A stretch of 64,000 bases of DNA from Pseudomonas asplenii (lineage in GTDB: Bacteria; Pseudomonadota; Gammaproteobacteria; Pseudomonadales; Pseudomonadaceae): NCBI RefSeq assembly GCF_001293465.1, contig NZ_JSYZ01000001.1, positions 263,503 through 327,502 of the forward strand, written 5' to 3'. The notes beneath the pieces are model-generated. The model was not told the DNA's origin and ran no database searches. It saw only the letters and a program-made list of their open reading frames with translations. The first letter of the stretch is position 1. Every line of letters starts with the position of its first letter. Made by a program: the position numbers and the translations under genes. This document shows positions 56,637 through 64,000 of this stretch, one piece after another.

Positions 56637-57137
56637 TCAGAGCTCGCCTTTTTCCACTTCAGGATGTTCGGCCGAACCCTCGCCGACCTTGCGCTGCGGG
56701 TGCTCGATCTTCACCGAGGGGAACTGCGACGAGGCGTAACGCACCACCAGGATCGCGAACGCCAGCAGCAGGATCGCCCCGGACACGTAGACCACGCCCA
56801 TGTCCGGTGGGTTGTGGTGCGACACATTGGAGATCAGCAGGCGGGTCAGCGCGGTGATCGCCACGTAGATCAGGAAGCGCACCGGCATGTGGTTGGTCTT
56901 GAAGTAGATCCCGACCATCGCGCCCAGCTCGAGGTAGATGAACAACAGGAGGATGTCATCGATCTTGATGTGCCCCTCCTCGATCATCAGCAGGAACTCC
57001 ATCACGGCCGCCCAGGCCGTGACCCCACCGATGGCGAACAGTGCCAGGTAATGGAAGGACTCGACGAACAGATTGCCCAGGGACTCGGCCACCTGATGCA
57101 CGTTTTGCCGCAGTTTCTCGGCCCAATTGATTTTCAC
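56637..57137 (-). CDS. PsiE-family phosphate-starvation-inducible membrane protein
   Basis: A 166-residue protein with four membrane helices (for example YLALFAIGGVTAWAAVMEFL and VYVSGAILLLAFAILVVRYA). The text LLLFIYLELGAMVGIYFK and HMPVRFLIYVAITALTRLL is characteristic of PsiE. The family is induced by phosphate starvation in E. coli. I could not identify a PhoB box by eye. The function is unknown. Confidence 0.88.
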   Translation of the reverse strand: MKINWAEKLRQNVHQVAESLGNLFVESFHYLALFAIGGVTAWAAVMEFLLMIEEGHIKIDDILLLFIYLELGAMVGIYFKTNHMPVRFLIYVAITALTRLLISNVSHHNPPDMGVVYVSGAILLLAFAILVVRYASSQFPSVKIEHPQRKVGEGSAEHPEVEKGEL

Positions 57138-57448
57138 GGTGCACGTCCTTAGATCGGCTCGATCGGATGATGCGGGTTGAAGGTGACTGTTTCACTGCAC
57201 GTAAAAGCCATGCAGAAAAAAGGCCAGGGGCTGGAGTGAGATGGTGACCGCGGCCTTCGAGGCACGTGCCCCCGGCCTATGACGGCGGCTTTGCCCGCGA
57301 CCGGAAGCCGCACCCCCTGACAAAACCCGAAACAGGTCTACATTAAAAAGCCACTATCCAAACCTCGAGGATTCGCATATCCTCTTAACTGTATATAAAT
57401 ACAGTAATCGTACAAGACAACCTATCGAGAAGGCATGTGAGGTGGTAA
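57138..57448. promoter_or_regulatory. Divergent promoter region between psiE-like and yebG
   Basis: A 311-base gap. Its right half holds the LexA box listed separately. The rest shows no gene or clear repeat. Confidence 0.5.
57389..57404 (+). promoter_or_regulatory. LexA (SOS) box upstream of yebG
   Basis: CTGTATATAAATACAG differs from the ideal SOS box CTGTATATATATACAG at one position. It lies 44 bases before the yebG ATG and would overlap the promoter, so LexA cleavage after DNA damage should induce the gene. Confidence 0.92.
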
Positions 57449-57715
57449 ATGGCCGTCGAAGTGGTATACCGCAGCAGCCGAGATCTGGAGCGTTTGTTCA
57501 TGGATAAAGCCGAAGCTGACCGTCATGACAAGATGCTCGAACTGGCCGAATTGCTGGCTGAAGTCCTGCAGAAGGCCGTGCCTTCGCTGAACGAGCAACA
57601 GGTGGAAGAAGTCGGCATCTACATGGCGAAGAACCGCGATGTATTCGCCAAGGCCTTCAAGAGCCAGCCGGACGCCCTGTCCGAACTGCTCTCGGCCCCG
57701 GCAGACGCCGAGTAA
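57449..57715 (+). CDS. yebG: DNA-damage-inducible YebG-family protein
   Basis: An 88-residue protein starting MAVEVVYRSSRDLERLFMDK and containing KAEADRHDKMLELAELLAEV and EEVGIYMAKNRDVFAKAF, the YebG family pattern. The E. coli gene belongs to the LexA regulon, and this copy has its own LexA box. The molecular role is unknown. It stands alone. Confidence 0.93.
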   Translation: MAVEVVYRSSRDLERLFMDKAEADRHDKMLELAELLAEVLQKAVPSLNEQQVEEVGIYMAKNRDVFAKAFKSQPDALSELLSAPADAE

Positions 57716-57724
57716 CCTGGGACC

Positions 57725-58744
57725 TCAGCGGTACAGCAGGCGTTCCGCCAGCTCGTCCGCGACCCGCGCTGGCGAGCGTTTTTCCGCCTGGGCATGGGCA
57801 AAGACCTCGGTCAGCCGCGCACCGATTCGTGACAGGTGCGCGGTGATGTCCGACAGTTCCCCCCCGTGGTGTCTGAGCGCCACATAGATCAACCCTCCGG
57901 AGTTGATCACGTAATCCGGCGCATAGAGGATCCCGCGCTTTTCCAACTGGTCGGCGACGCTCAGGTTGGTCAATTGCGTGTTGGCGGAACCGGCGACAGC
58001 CGCACAACGCAACTGCATCACGCTCTGGCTGGTCAGGACGTTGCCCAGGCCGCAAGGCGCGAAGATATCGCAGGGTGTGCTGATCAACGCCTCGGTCGCG
58101 ACCGGATGGGCGCCCAACTGCTCCATCGCCAACTGCACCTTGCCCGGGTCGTTGTCACTGACCAGCAACTCCGCCCCCACCGCGTGCAGTTGTTCGGCCA
58201 GGGCATAACCGACATTGCCCAGCCCCTGGACCGCCACGCGCAGGCCTTCGAGATTGTCGCTGCCCAGGCGCGCCATGGCCGTGGCACGGATGCCGGCGAA
58301 TACCCCCAGGGCCGCGTAGGGCGAAGGGTCGCCCGCGCTGGTGGTGCTGGTGACATGCCGGGTGTACTGGGCGATGCAATCCATGTCGGCCGTTGAAGTG
58401 CCGCTGTCGATCGCCGTGATGTAGCGGCCATCGAGCTGTTCGATACAGCGGCCGAAGGCCTCGAACAGCGCGGCCCGGCTCTCGACATGGGCAGGCCGGA
58501 CGATCACCGCCTTGCCACCGCCCACCGGGAGGCCGGCGAGAGCCGCCTTGTAGCTCATGCCCTGGGCCAGGCGGATGGCGTCGGTCATGGCGGATTCGTC
58601 GTCAGGGTAGGCCAGGTAACGACAACCACCCAGGGCAGGCCCCAGGCGACGGTTATGGATGGCGATCACCGCCTTCAACCCGGTCACCGGGTCGACGCTG
58701 AGGTGCAGCGATTCAAGGCGAGTGCTTTGCATGAGAGCAAACAT
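57725..58744 (-). CDS. Leucine dehydrogenase-like Glu/Leu/Phe/Val dehydrogenase
   Basis: A 339-residue enzyme. The catalytic segment GMSYKAALAGLPVGGGKAVI contains both conserved lysines, and the cofactor motif is VQGLGNVGYALAEQL (NAD+). It should reversibly deaminate branched-chain amino acids. The size and text are closest to leucine dehydrogenase. ATG 58744 has a G-rich ribosome-binding stretch upstream. Convergent with yebG. Confidence 0.88.
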   Translation of the reverse strand: MFALMQSTRLESLHLSVDPVTGLKAVIAIHNRRLGPALGGCRYLAYPDDESAMTDAIRLAQGMSYKAALAGLPVGGGKAVIVRPAHVESRAALFEAFGRCIEQLDGRYITAIDSGTSTADMDCIAQYTRHVTSTTSAGDPSPYAALGVFAGIRATAMARLGSDNLEGLRVAVQGLGNVGYALAEQLHAVGAELLVSDNDPGKVQLAMEQLGAHPVATEALISTPCDIFAPCGLGNVLTSQSVMQLRCAAVAGSANTQLTNLSVADQLEKRGILYAPDYVINSGGLIYVALRHHGGELSDITAHLSRIGARLTEVFAHAQAEKRSPARVADELAERLLYR

Positions 58745-58927
58745 CGAATAGCCCCCCTGATCACTTCTTGTACACAGCGAGTATAGGCCTGCCCGCAAAG
58801 AATGCCGAAGTACCGGGGAATAAGCCGGCCAGCATTGCAGGCTTTATGACATAACCCGCCGGGGTGCCCAAACCACTGGACGAAACCCCGCCGCAGCGCT
58901 AAAACAGAGCATCTGCCGGAGATTTCG

Positions 58928-59731
58928 ATGAACCCCCGCCAAGCTTTTTTTGCCTGTCTGGAGCGTACGCCGCCCGCGGTGTTCGAAGCGGCGTTGTGGA
59001 TCGCCGCCGAGCATGATTCCAAGGTGCGGCCCGAAAGCCTGCTGCGCGATTTCAAGGATCTGCAACAGCGGGTCAGCGCGGGGCTGCCACTGCTGCCGGT
59101 CAGCGAGCTGGCGCAACCGCTGCTGCGGCGCATGAACGAGCTGGGTTTCCAGCAGGACGAGTTCACCCCGCTACGCCCCCATGCCGCCCTGCTCGACAAG
59201 GTCCTGCAACGTCGTCGCGGACAACCGCTGGTGCTGGCACTGATTGCCCTGGAGCTGGCGCGAGGCCTGGAGATTCCGCTGGTGGGGGTCAACTTTCCCG
59301 GGCACTTCCTGCTGCGGGTACCGGGCGCGGACCACCTGCTCGATCCCTGCGGCGGCCGCCGTCTCTACCCCAACGATTGCCGTGAGTTGCTCAGCCGCCA
59401 GTACGGCCCGACCCTGCTCCTGAGTGCCGAACACATGCAGACGGCGACACCGGTGGACATGCTCCAGCGCCTGTCGCGCAACCTGCGGCAACTGCACCTG
59501 GCCAACGATGACTTCCTCGCCGGCCTGCGCGATGCCGAACGGGTCCTGGAACTGGGCCAGGGCAACGCCAGCGACTACCTGGCCCGTGCCAGCCTGTACC
59601 AGAAACTCGACTGTCCGCGGGCCGAACGCTATGACCTGGAACGCGCCCTGCTGCTCAGCGACGACCCGATCCAGCGCCTGCGCCTGACCGAACGCCTCGG
59701 GCGCATGCCGCCCGATACCGTCGTGCACTGA
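58928..59731 (+). CDS. SirB1-type transglutaminase-fold/TPR protein
   Basis: A 267-residue protein. The SirB1 N-terminal domain has LDKVLQRRRGQPLVLALIALELA and GVNFPGHFLLRV, followed by helical TPR-like C-terminal repeats. The thiol-protease-like Cys of active transglutaminases is not evident, so it may be a non-enzymatic scaffold. The role is unknown. Confidence 0.8.
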   Translation: MNPRQAFFACLERTPPAVFEAALWIAAEHDSKVRPESLLRDFKDLQQRVSAGLPLLPVSELAQPLLRRMNELGFQQDEFTPLRPHAALLDKVLQRRRGQPLVLALIALELARGLEIPLVGVNFPGHFLLRVPGADHLLDPCGGRRLYPNDCRELLSRQYGPTLLLSAEHMQTATPVDMLQRLSRNLRQLHLANDDFLAGLRDAERVLELGQGNASDYLARASLYQKLDCPRAERYDLERALLLSDDPIQRLRLTERLGRMPPDTVVH

Positions 59732-59749
59732 CGGTCCGGGCGACTGACC

Positions 59750-60388
59750 TCAGGCCGGAGTATCCGGCTGATTGGCCGGGTGAGCCTGGATGAACGCCGG
59801 ATGCTGCTGTGCCAGCGCCGCGACCCGGCGGATACGCGGATAGGCCTCCAGCGGCACCTTGAAGCGCTCGGCTGCGTACAGTTGCGCAATCAGGTAGACG
59901 TCCGCCAATCCCGGCTCATTGCCAAAGCAGTAGCCCGTCTCGCCAATCAACTGCTCGACGGCGGCCAGCCCCTGGGTGATCCAGTGCCCGATCCACTCCT
60001 GAACTTTCTGCTCATCATGCCCCCACTGGCGCAGCAGGTTGAGCACGCTGACGTTGTGCAGCGGATGGATGTCGCAGCCGATCAACGCCGCCACCGCCCG
60101 CTCCTGGGCCCGGGTCGCCAGGTCGCGGGATAACAGCGGCACCTGTGGATAACGCTCCTCCAGAAACTCGATGATCGCCGACGACTGGGTCAGCAGGTGC
60201 CCGGCATCGGTGCGCAATGCCGGCACCCGCCCCTGCGGGTTGAGTGCCAGGTACGCCGGCTGGCGGTGTTCACCGCCCCCCGGCGCGATCAGGTTGACCG
60301 GTTGCGCGTGATAGTCCAGGCCCTTGAGCGCCAGGGCGATCCGCACCCGGTAGGACGAGGTCGAGCGGTAGTACGTGTAAAGCTCCAT
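59750..60388 (-). CDS. maiA: Maleylacetoacetate isomerase (zeta-class GST)
   Basis: A 212-residue glutathione-dependent enzyme that isomerises maleylacetoacetate to fumarylacetoacetate in tyrosine breakdown. The N-terminus YYRSTSSYRVRIALALKGLD carries the zeta-class SxSxxVR motif, followed by NPQGRVPAL and QSSAIIEFLEERYP for glutathione binding. It is the last gene of hmgA-fahA-maiA, 12 bases after fahA. Confidence 0.94.
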   Translation of the reverse strand: MELYTYYRSTSSYRVRIALALKGLDYHAQPVNLIAPGGGEHRQPAYLALNPQGRVPALRTDAGHLLTQSSAIIEFLEERYPQVPLLSRDLATRAQERAVAALIGCDIHPLHNVSVLNLLRQWGHDEQKVQEWIGHWITQGLAAVEQLIGETGYCFGNEPGLADVYLIAQLYAAERFKVPLEAYPRIRRVAALAQQHPAFIQAHPANQPDTPA

Positions 60389-60400
60389 GGCTCGCTCCTC

Positions 60401-61705
60401 TCAACGCGCCGGCAGGATCCTGCCACGGCATTCGCCGAAGCCGATCGACGCAAAGCCTTCGCGGTGGCAGCGAGCACGCAGGATGACTTCGTCGCCATCC
60501 TCGAGGAACCGGCGCACTTCGCCCGACGGCAGCTCCACCACTTTCTTGCCGCCCTCGGTGATTTCCAGCAGGCTGCCGAACTGGCCGGCCTCGGGGCCGG
60601 ACAGGGTGCCGGAGCCGAACAGGTCGCCGGGCTGCAACTGGCAGCCGTTGACACTGTGATGCGCAACCATCTGCGCCACGGTCCAGTACATGTGCAGGGT
60701 GTTGCTCAAGGCCAGGCGCAAGGGTGGCAACTGCTGCTCGCGCATCGCCTCGGTTTGCAGCAGCACTTCCAACTCGATATCGAGGGCACCGGTTTCCCGG
60801 TCCCGCGGGTCGAGCAGGTACGGCAGCGGCTGCGGATCACCCTCGGGACGCGCCGGCTGGGCCTTGCGAAACGGCTCCAGGGCCTCGGCGGTGACGACCC
60901 AGGGCGAGATGCTGGTGACGAAACTCTTGGACAGGAACGGCCCCAGCGGCTGGTACTCCCAGGCCTGCACGTCACGCGCCGACCAGTCGTTGAGCAGACA
61001 GAAGCCGGCAATATGCTCCGCGGCGTCGGCGATGGCGATCGAGTCGCCCATGGCATTGCCCTGGCCGATCCAGATCCCCAGCTCCAGCTCGTAGTCCAGC
61101 CGGGCGCAAGGGCCGAACACCGGTTCGCTCTGCCCGGCAGGAAGGGTCTGCCCCTTGGGCCGACGTACCTCGGTACCGGATGGACGTACGGTCGAGGCCC
61201 GGCCGTGGTAGCCGATCGGCACATGCTTGTAGTTGGGCAGCAGCGGGTTGTCGGGGCGGAACAGCTTGCCGACATTCTGCGCGTGCTGGATACCGACGTA
61301 GAAATCGGTGTAATCGCCGATCTTCGCCGGCACGTGCATGACACAGTCCGCCGCCAGCGGCAGCAGCTTCGCCCCTTCGGCTTCGATCCGGCCCCGCAGG
61401 CTGCTGTTTTCCCCGAGCAGTTCCAGCAGGCGCTGGCGCAGGGCCTGGCGGGCACTGCGGCCGAGCTCGAAGAAGGCGTTCAGTTGACCGCCACGGGTGG
61501 CTTCGACCGCGGCCTTGGCCGCACCGTCGAACAGACCGGCTTCCAGCGCCGCCTGCAGGTCGAAGATATGCTCGCCGATCGCCACGCCGCTGCGTGGGGC
61601 CGAGCCCTTATGGCTGAAGATGCCCAGTGGCAGGTTCTGCAACGGGAAGTCGGCATGCCCGTTGGCGGATGCGACCCAGCTGCGCGCAAGGTTGGGTTGA
61701 GTCAT
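60401..61705 (-). CDS. fahA: Fumarylacetoacetase
   Basis: A 434-residue enzyme that hydrolyses fumarylacetoacetate to fumarate and acetoacetate. Metal and catalytic residues are in DYTDFYVGIQHAQNVG (Asp and His), YELELGIWIGQGN (two Glu) and LLNDWSARDVQAWEYQPLGP (Asp). It follows hmgA by 3 bases, so expression is coupled. Confidence 0.96.
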   Translation of the reverse strand: MTQPNLARSWVASANGHADFPLQNLPLGIFSHKGSAPRSGVAIGEHIFDLQAALEAGLFDGAAKAAVEATRGGQLNAFFELGRSARQALRQRLLELLGENSSLRGRIEAEGAKLLPLAADCVMHVPAKIGDYTDFYVGIQHAQNVGKLFRPDNPLLPNYKHVPIGYHGRASTVRPSGTEVRRPKGQTLPAGQSEPVFGPCARLDYELELGIWIGQGNAMGDSIAIADAAEHIAGFCLLNDWSARDVQAWEYQPLGPFLSKSFVTSISPWVVTAEALEPFRKAQPARPEGDPQPLPYLLDPRDRETGALDIELEVLLQTEAMREQQLPPLRLALSNTLHMYWTVAQMVAHHSVNGCQLQPGDLFGSGTLSGPEAGQFGSLLEITEGGKKVVELPSGEVRRFLEDGDEVILRARCHREGFASIGFGECRGRILPAR

Positions 61706-61708
61706 GGG

Positions 61709-63007
61709 TTATCTCCGATCCGGGGTGAAGGTGTTGGGCAGGCTTGCCCAGCAGGCGTCGTAATTGTTCTGCAACTGTGGGCAGTCGAGGGCGAAGCGGC
61801 TCGGACGCAGTACCTGGCTGGTCTCGAACATGAAGGCCATGGTGTTGTCGATCTTGCTCGGCGCCAGCTCGGCGGCGATCGCCTTGCTGCAGGTCTCGCC
61901 GTCCGGCCCATGGGCGCTCATGCAACTGTGCAGGGACGCGCCGCCGGGCAGGAAACCTTCGGCCTTGGCATCGTAGGCGCCCTGGATCAGCCCCATGAAT
62001 TCGTTCATCAGGTTACGGTGGAACCACGGCGGACGGAAGGTGTTCTCCGCCACCATCCAGCGCGGCGGGAAGATCACGAAGTCGAGGTTGGCCATGCCCG
62101 GCACGCTGGTCGGCGAGGTCAGCACGGTGAAGATCGACGGGTCCGGGTGATCGAAGCTGACCGTGCCGATGGTGTTGAAGCGCCGCAGGTCGTATTTGTA
62201 CGGCACGTTGTTGCCATGCCAGGCGACCACGTTCAGTGGCGAATGATCCAGCTCGCAGCCCCACAGCTCGCCGAGGAATTTCTGCACCAGGGTGGTCGGC
62301 TGCCGGCGGTCCTCGTAATGGGCCACGGGCGCGAGGAAATCGCGTGGGTTGGCCAGGCCGTTGCTGCCGATGGGTCCCAGGTCCGGCAGGCGCAACGGCG
62401 CGCCGTGGTTCTCGGCGACATAACCACGAGCCGTTGCATCGAGCAGTTCGATGCGGAATTTCAGGCCACGGGGCAGCACGGCGATTTCCAGCGGTTCGAG
62501 TTCCAGCACCCCCAGCTCGGTGGCGATGCGCAGGCGCCCCTGTTCGGGTACCAGCAGCAGTTCGCCGTCGGCGTTGAAGAACACCCGCTCCATCGAGCGG
62601 TTGGCGCGATAGCCGTAGACGCTGATGCCGGCCGGTTTATCCGCTGCCGAGTTGGCGACCATGCTCACCAGGCCATCGATGAAATCCGTGGGTTGCTCCG
62701 GAATCGGCAACGGGTTCCAGCGCAGGCGATTGGGCGTGACCTCGCCCAGAGGGCCGCCGGCCAGCTGTCGCTCCAGCTTGGCGAACGCCGGATGGTTGGC
62801 CGAGGGCTGTATGCGATACAGCCAGGTGCGCCGGGCTTCGCTGCGGGCCATGGTGAACGCGGTGCCGGACAGCAGCTCGGTGTAGAGCCCGTAGGGGGCT
62901 TTCTGCGGCGAGTTCTGGCCGACCGGCAGCGCGCCGGGCAGCGCCTCGCTGCTGAATTCATTACCGAAGCCGGACTGGTAGGCCAGCGTCGTGGGGTCGA
63001 GGTTCAT
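61709..63007 (-). CDS. hmgA: Homogentisate 1,2-dioxygenase
   Basis: A 432-residue Fe(II) dioxygenase opening the ring of homogentisate, the central intermediate of tyrosine and phenylalanine breakdown. Family text: [19 protein letters not shown] at the N-terminus and [15 protein letters not shown] in the iron site. Loss of this enzyme gives pyomelanin. ATG 63007 gives the known N-terminus; a frame to 63064 is rejected. It is divergent from the IclR gene. Confidence 0.96.
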   Translation of the reverse strand: MNLDPTTLAYQSGFGNEFSSEALPGALPVGQNSPQKAPYGLYTELLSGTAFTMARSEARRTWLYRIQPSANHPAFAKLERQLAGGPLGEVTPNRLRWNPLPIPEQPTDFIDGLVSMVANSAADKPAGISVYGYRANRSMERVFFNADGELLLVPEQGRLRIATELGVLELEPLEIAVLPRGLKFRIELLDATARGYVAENHGAPLRLPDLGPIGSNGLANPRDFLAPVAHYEDRRQPTTLVQKFLGELWGCELDHSPLNVVAWHGNNVPYKYDLRRFNTIGTVSFDHPDPSIFTVLTSPTSVPGMANLDFVIFPPRWMVAENTFRPPWFHRNLMNEFMGLIQGAYDAKAEGFLPGGASLHSCMSAHGPDGETCSKAIAAELAPSKIDNTMAFMFETSQVLRPSRFALDCPQLQNNYDACWASLPNTFTPDRR

Positions 63008-63070
63008 GGAGCCTCCTGGTGGAGTGGACCCGTGCCGGCTCCCCCAATCACGGACAGGCAGCAAGGTCGG

Positions 63071-63081
63071 TTGTTTTTATT
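63071..63081 (-). promoter_or_regulatory. Possible Hfq/Crc A-rich motif in the hmgA leader
   Basis: On the minus strand the leader reads AATAAAAACAA, which contains AAnAAnAA, the Hfq/Crc catabolite-repression motif. It lies about 65 bases upstream of the hmgA ATG, farther than usual. The homogentisate pathway is Crc-controlled in P. putida as I recall. Confidence 0.35.
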
Positions 63082-63095
63082 GGATCGAAATTTAT

Positions 63096-63133
63096 GAATT
63101 GCGTAATTCGATTATGCAAAACGTAATTTGATT
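63096..63133. promoter_or_regulatory. Repeated CGTAATT operator-like motifs between hmgA and hmgR
   Basis: CGTAATTCGATT (63102-63113) recurs as CGTAATTTGATT (63122-63133), 20 bases apart. The first copy lies in the palindrome GAATT-GCGT-AATTC (63096-63109). The spacing and place between divergent genes suit HmgR binding. Confidence 0.5.
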
Positions 63134-63189
63134 GCCTGTGCTCGTCAAGCTATAAAGACGCCCATTCGTCCCGGGATCACATCGCCTCC

Positions 63190-63984
63190 ATGGAAAAGCC
63201 GCGCAGCAGCGACAGCAACGCCAAACAGAAAGTCCGCTCGGCCGAGGTCGGCACCGATATCCTCAAGGCCCTCGCCGAGCTGTCGCCCAGCACCTCGCTG
63301 TCGCGCCTGGCCGAGCATGTGCAGATGCCGGCGAGCAAGGTGCACCGCTACCTGCAGGCGCTGATCGCCAGCGGTTTCGCCGAACAGAACGTCGCCACCA
63401 ATCACTATGGCCTCGGTCGCGAGGCGTTGCGGGTCGGTCTCGCGGCGCTGAACGGCATGGATGTGCTGCAGGTGGCGGCGATGCCCCTGGCGGAGCTGCG
63501 CGATGACCTGAATGAAAGCTGCTTCCTGGCGGTCTGGGGCAATCACGGGGCGACCGTGGTGCATATCGAGCCGGCGGTGCGTGCGGTGACCGTGGTCACG
63601 CAGTTGGGCTCGGTGTTGCCGCTGCTCAGTTCATCCACCGGCCTGGTGTTCAACGCCTTCCTGCCGGATCGCGAGACCGTCGACCTGCGCGAGGCCGAGC
63701 TCAAGGCCGGCCACCCGCATCCCCTGGCCGATGCCGCCACCTACGCCGCGACCTGCGAACAGATCCGCCAGCGTGGGCTGCACTTCGTCCATGGCCTGCT
63801 GATGCCGGGGGTCGATGCGTTGTCGGCACCGGTGTTCAATGCCCTGGGCCAGGTGGTGGCGGTGCTGACGGTGGTGGGCCCGACGTCGCTGTTCCATGCC
63901 GATGAAAACGGCCCGGCGGCCAAGCGCCTGCTGGCGGCCAGCGAGGCGATCAGTTGGCGCATGGGCTACCAGAAAAGCCAGTGA
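63190..63984 (+). CDS. hmgR: IclR-family regulator of homogentisate catabolism (HmgR-like)
   Basis: A 264-residue IclR protein. The HTH is TSLSRLAEHVQMPASKVHRY at residues about 36-56 and the effector domain starts near LVVWGNHGATVVH-like text (FLAVWGNHGATVVHIEPAV). It is divergent from hmgA and shares the repeat-containing gap, so it most likely represses hmgA-fahA-maiA and responds to homogentisate, as in P. putida. It is complete within the window. Confidence 0.88.
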   Translation: MEKPRSSDSNAKQKVRSAEVGTDILKALAELSPSTSLSRLAEHVQMPASKVHRYLQALIASGFAEQNVATNHYGLGREALRVGLAALNGMDVLQVAAMPLAELRDDLNESCFLAVWGNHGATVVHIEPAVRAVTVVTQLGSVLPLLSSSTGLVFNAFLPDRETVDLREAELKAGHPHPLADAATYAATCEQIRQRGLHFVHGLLMPGVDALSAPVFNALGQVVAVLTVVGPTSLFHADENGPAAKRLLAASEAISWRMGYQKSQ

Positions 63985-64000
63985 CTGTGGGAATGCAGTG

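Overview
The window looks like a chromosomal segment of a fluorescent-group Pseudomonas (not P. aeruginosa). The GC content and codon use are typical of the genus. It carries the complete 12-gene alginate operon in the canonical order, dauA-dauR next to an amino-acid-binding protein, moaCDE beside phoH, the hmgA-fahA-maiA tyrosine pathway, and genus-typical families such as DUF3509. REP-type palindromes are scattered between genes. I see no tRNA, rRNA, CRISPR array, insertion sequence or phage gene.

Layout. 1-6.4 kb: 3' end of a D-arginine dehydrogenase-like gene, its regulator, a periplasmic amino-acid-binding protein, moaCDE, a PIN-PhoH ATPase and a degenerate NodB-type polysaccharide deacetylase. 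6.6-8.45 kb: yaaA, a REP doublet, and a roughly 1 kb non-coding region holding an AlgU-type promoter and a long algD leader. 8.45-24.9 kb: algD-alg8-alg44-algK-algE-algG-algX-algL-algI-algJ-algF-algA. These genes make GDP-mannuronate, polymerise it under c-di-GMP control, and then epimerise, acetylate, trim and export the polymer. A cluster of four hairpins separates algL from algI. 25.1-26.9 kb: a small membrane protein, a thioredoxin-like protein and a short-chain dehydrogenase. 27.0-31.8 kb: an aaeXAB-like aromatic-acid efflux operon with a NodT-type outer-membrane factor.

32.0-43.7 kb is the least conventional part. It holds a three-gene operon of unknown function (two small proteins and a 765-residue protein), a LysR regulator, a 2-hydroxyacid dehydrogenase flanked by a REP doublet, and a 2102-residue protein with leucine-rich repeats and a C-terminal domain that aligns by eye with NEL-type E3 ubiquitin ligases. 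The catalytic cysteine motif of that domain is replaced (S-G-S in place of C-x-D). This may be a pseudo-ligase or a domain with a changed chemistry, and it is the main lead in the window.

43.8-52.5 kb: a DMT exporter divergent from an AraC regulator, PBP4, and a cell-surface-signalling iron uptake set (TonB receptor with N-terminal signalling domain, FecR, FecI-type sigma) preceded by a Fur-box-like site, then a ribosome-hibernation-like protein with a strong terminator. 52.9-59.7 kb: a DUF3509 protein, a DUF1501/DUF1800 pair, a small lipoprotein, a PsiE-like protein, a YebG homologue behind a near-perfect LexA box, a leucine dehydrogenase-like enzyme and a SirB1-type protein. 59.7-64 kb: maiA, fahA and hmgA transcribed divergently from an IclR regulator, with repeated CGTAATT motifs between them.

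All assignments were made by reading the sequence and from remembered family features. No database search was run.
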